Below, one piece after another: positions 12,967 through 13,705 of a DNA stretch of 13,705 nt (positions are counted from its first letter, which is position 1; each line of letters starts with the position of its first letter). A program made the translations under genes and the position numbers. The stretch is taken from assembly GCA_024642185.1 (NCBI GenBank), contig JAHEBR010000034.1, positions 1-13,705 on the forward strand. Reading direction: 5' to 3'. The notes below the pieces were generated by a model. That model ran no database searches. It saw nothing but the letters and a program-made list of their open reading frames with translations, and was not told where the DNA came from. The DNA comes from Marivivens sp. GTDB taxonomy: Bacteria > Pseudomonadota > Alphaproteobacteria > Rhodobacterales > Rhodobacteraceae.

Positions 12967-13705
12967 ATGACCGACGCTATGGCCCAAGAGAAGACGACCG
13001 CTTCTGAGTGGTTCCGCACCCTGCGCGACGAGATTGTCGCCGCGTTCGAGGCCTTGGAAGACAGCCAGACGAGCGGACCCTTCGCGGATCACCCTGCTGG
13101 ACGTTTCGAGGTCACGCCGACAAAGCGCGCCTCAGACGATGGATCGGATGCGGGCGGCGGCCTCATGTCAGTCATGCGCGGCGGGCGGGTTTTCGAGAAG
13201 GTCGGCGTCAATGTCTCGACCGTCTACGGGCGGCTCGGCGAGGCGGCGCAGAAATCCATGGCGGCGCGGGGTGTGCCGGGGATGGCGGATGATCCGCGGT
13301 TCTGGGCTTCGGGCATTTCGCTTGTCGCGCATATGCAGAACCCGCACACACCGGCCGTTCACATGAACACCCGGATGTTTTGGACGCCCGGAGCCTGGTG
13401 GTTTGGCGGCGGCTCGGACCTGAACCCGTGCATCGAATATGCCGAGGACACGGCGCATTTTCACGCTGTGCAGAAGGAAAAGCTCGATCCCCACGGCGAG
13501 GCGCACTATCCGCGCCTCAAGGCATGGGCGGACGAGTATTTCTATGTTCCGCACCGGGGCCGTGCACGCGGCGTCGGTGGCATCTTCATGGACGACTATT
13601 GCACCGGCGATTGGGCCGCGGATTTCGCGCTGACGCAGGATATCGGGCGGGCGTTCTTGCCGGCCTTCCTGCCGGTGACCGAACGGCGGCGCAATACGCC
13701 CTGGA
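12967..13705 (+). CDS. hemF: Oxygen-dependent coproporphyrinogen III oxidase, 3' end cut by window edge
   Basis: HemF uses O2 to decarboxylate two propionates of coproporphyrinogen III to vinyls, giving protoporphyrinogen IX for heme and bacteriochlorophyll. The 246 visible residues carry the family landmarks: GGGLMSVMRGGRVFEKVGVN (63-82), VHMNTRMF (131-138), WWFGGGSDLNPCIEY (144-158), the HFH pair (164-166), FYVPHRGRARGVGGIF (192-207) and DIGRAFLPAF. About 50 residues of the usual 300 are missing at the right edge. The ATG at 12967 has AGGA 4 bases upstream. A second in-frame ATG four codons later is possible. I saw no FNR-type TTGAT-N4-ATCAA site in the 99 bases before it. Confidence 0.96.
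   Translation, partial: MTDAMAQEKTTASEWFRTLRDEIVAAFEALEDSQTSGPFADHPAGRFEVTPTKRASDDGSDAGGGLMSVMRGGRVFEKVGVNVSTVYGRLGEAAQKSMAARGVPGMADDPRFWASGISLVAHMQNPHTPAVHMNTRMFWTPGAWWFGGGSDLNPCIEYAEDTAHFHAVQKEKLDPHGEAHYPRLKAWADEYFYVPHRGRARGVGGIFMDDYCTGDWAADFALTQDIGRAFLPAFLPVTERRRNTPW

Noticed and set aside
12868..13092. Upstream extension of the lipoprotein frame.
   Set aside because: It would bury the lipoprotein signal peptide and overlap hemF; the ATG at 12867 has a good ribosome binding site.
1..13705. Defence systems, CRISPR arrays, prophage, transposons and tRNA genes.
   Set aside because: No repeat-spacer pattern, transposase, integrase, restriction or toxin-antitoxin motif, or tRNA-like T-loop with acceptor stem was seen on either strand.

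Overview
The window looks like a stretch of a housekeeping chromosome from an alphaproteobacterium, most likely of the order Rhodobacterales. The reasons are the high-GC coding style, the form of the small bacterial SRP RNA, a membrane-anchored CycM-type cytochrome c-552, an alphaproteobacterial type of prephenate dehydratase and ClpS, and the gene order. No species can be named from the sequence alone. I see no prophage, insertion sequence, CRISPR array, tRNA or rRNA gene.

Left part (1-2771): the window opens inside dnaX (minus strand, cut at its 3' end). A small cysteine-dependent phosphatase is transcribed divergently from it. Its 3' end overlaps that of rsgA, a ribosome-assembly GTPase on the minus strand. 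The 324-base gap upstream of rsgA holds the SRP RNA gene (minus strand, with a well-formed promoter). It also holds a compact leader-like arrangement: possible promoter, strong ribosome binding site, 11-codon ORF, and a hairpin with a T run just before the TTG start of rsgA.

Middle (2772-7680): a CpdB-like nucleotide phosphoesterase with no export signal is divergent from nudC (NADH/NAD-cap pyrophosphatase). nudC is followed by an SRPBCC-domain gene. That gene meets pheA (prephenate dehydratase, minus strand) tail to tail with no spacer. Divergent from pheA is cycM, a membrane-anchored cytochrome c, closed by a textbook UUCG terminator.

Right part (7681-13705): a minus-strand D,D-carboxypeptidase with a SPOR domain and a HAD hydrolase gene lie divergent to clpS. 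clpS is followed by an RsmC-like 16S rRNA methyltransferase and a short-chain dehydrogenase-like protein whose catalytic motifs are altered. A small lipoprotein gene (minus strand) converges on that gene and is divergent from hemF (aerobic coproporphyrinogen III oxidase), which runs off the right edge.

Functionally this is mixed core metabolism: replication (dnaX), translation and targeting (SRP RNA, rsgA, rsmC), proteolysis (clpS), nucleotide clean-up (cpdB-like, nudC), phenylalanine and heme synthesis (pheA, hemF), respiration (cycM) and cell wall (carboxypeptidase). I did not find a defence or mobile system. The most unusual items are the leader upstream of rsgA, the competing helices in the SRP RNA, the CpdB-like protein without a signal peptide, and the SDR protein that keeps the nucleotide-binding motif but has lost the catalytic lysine.
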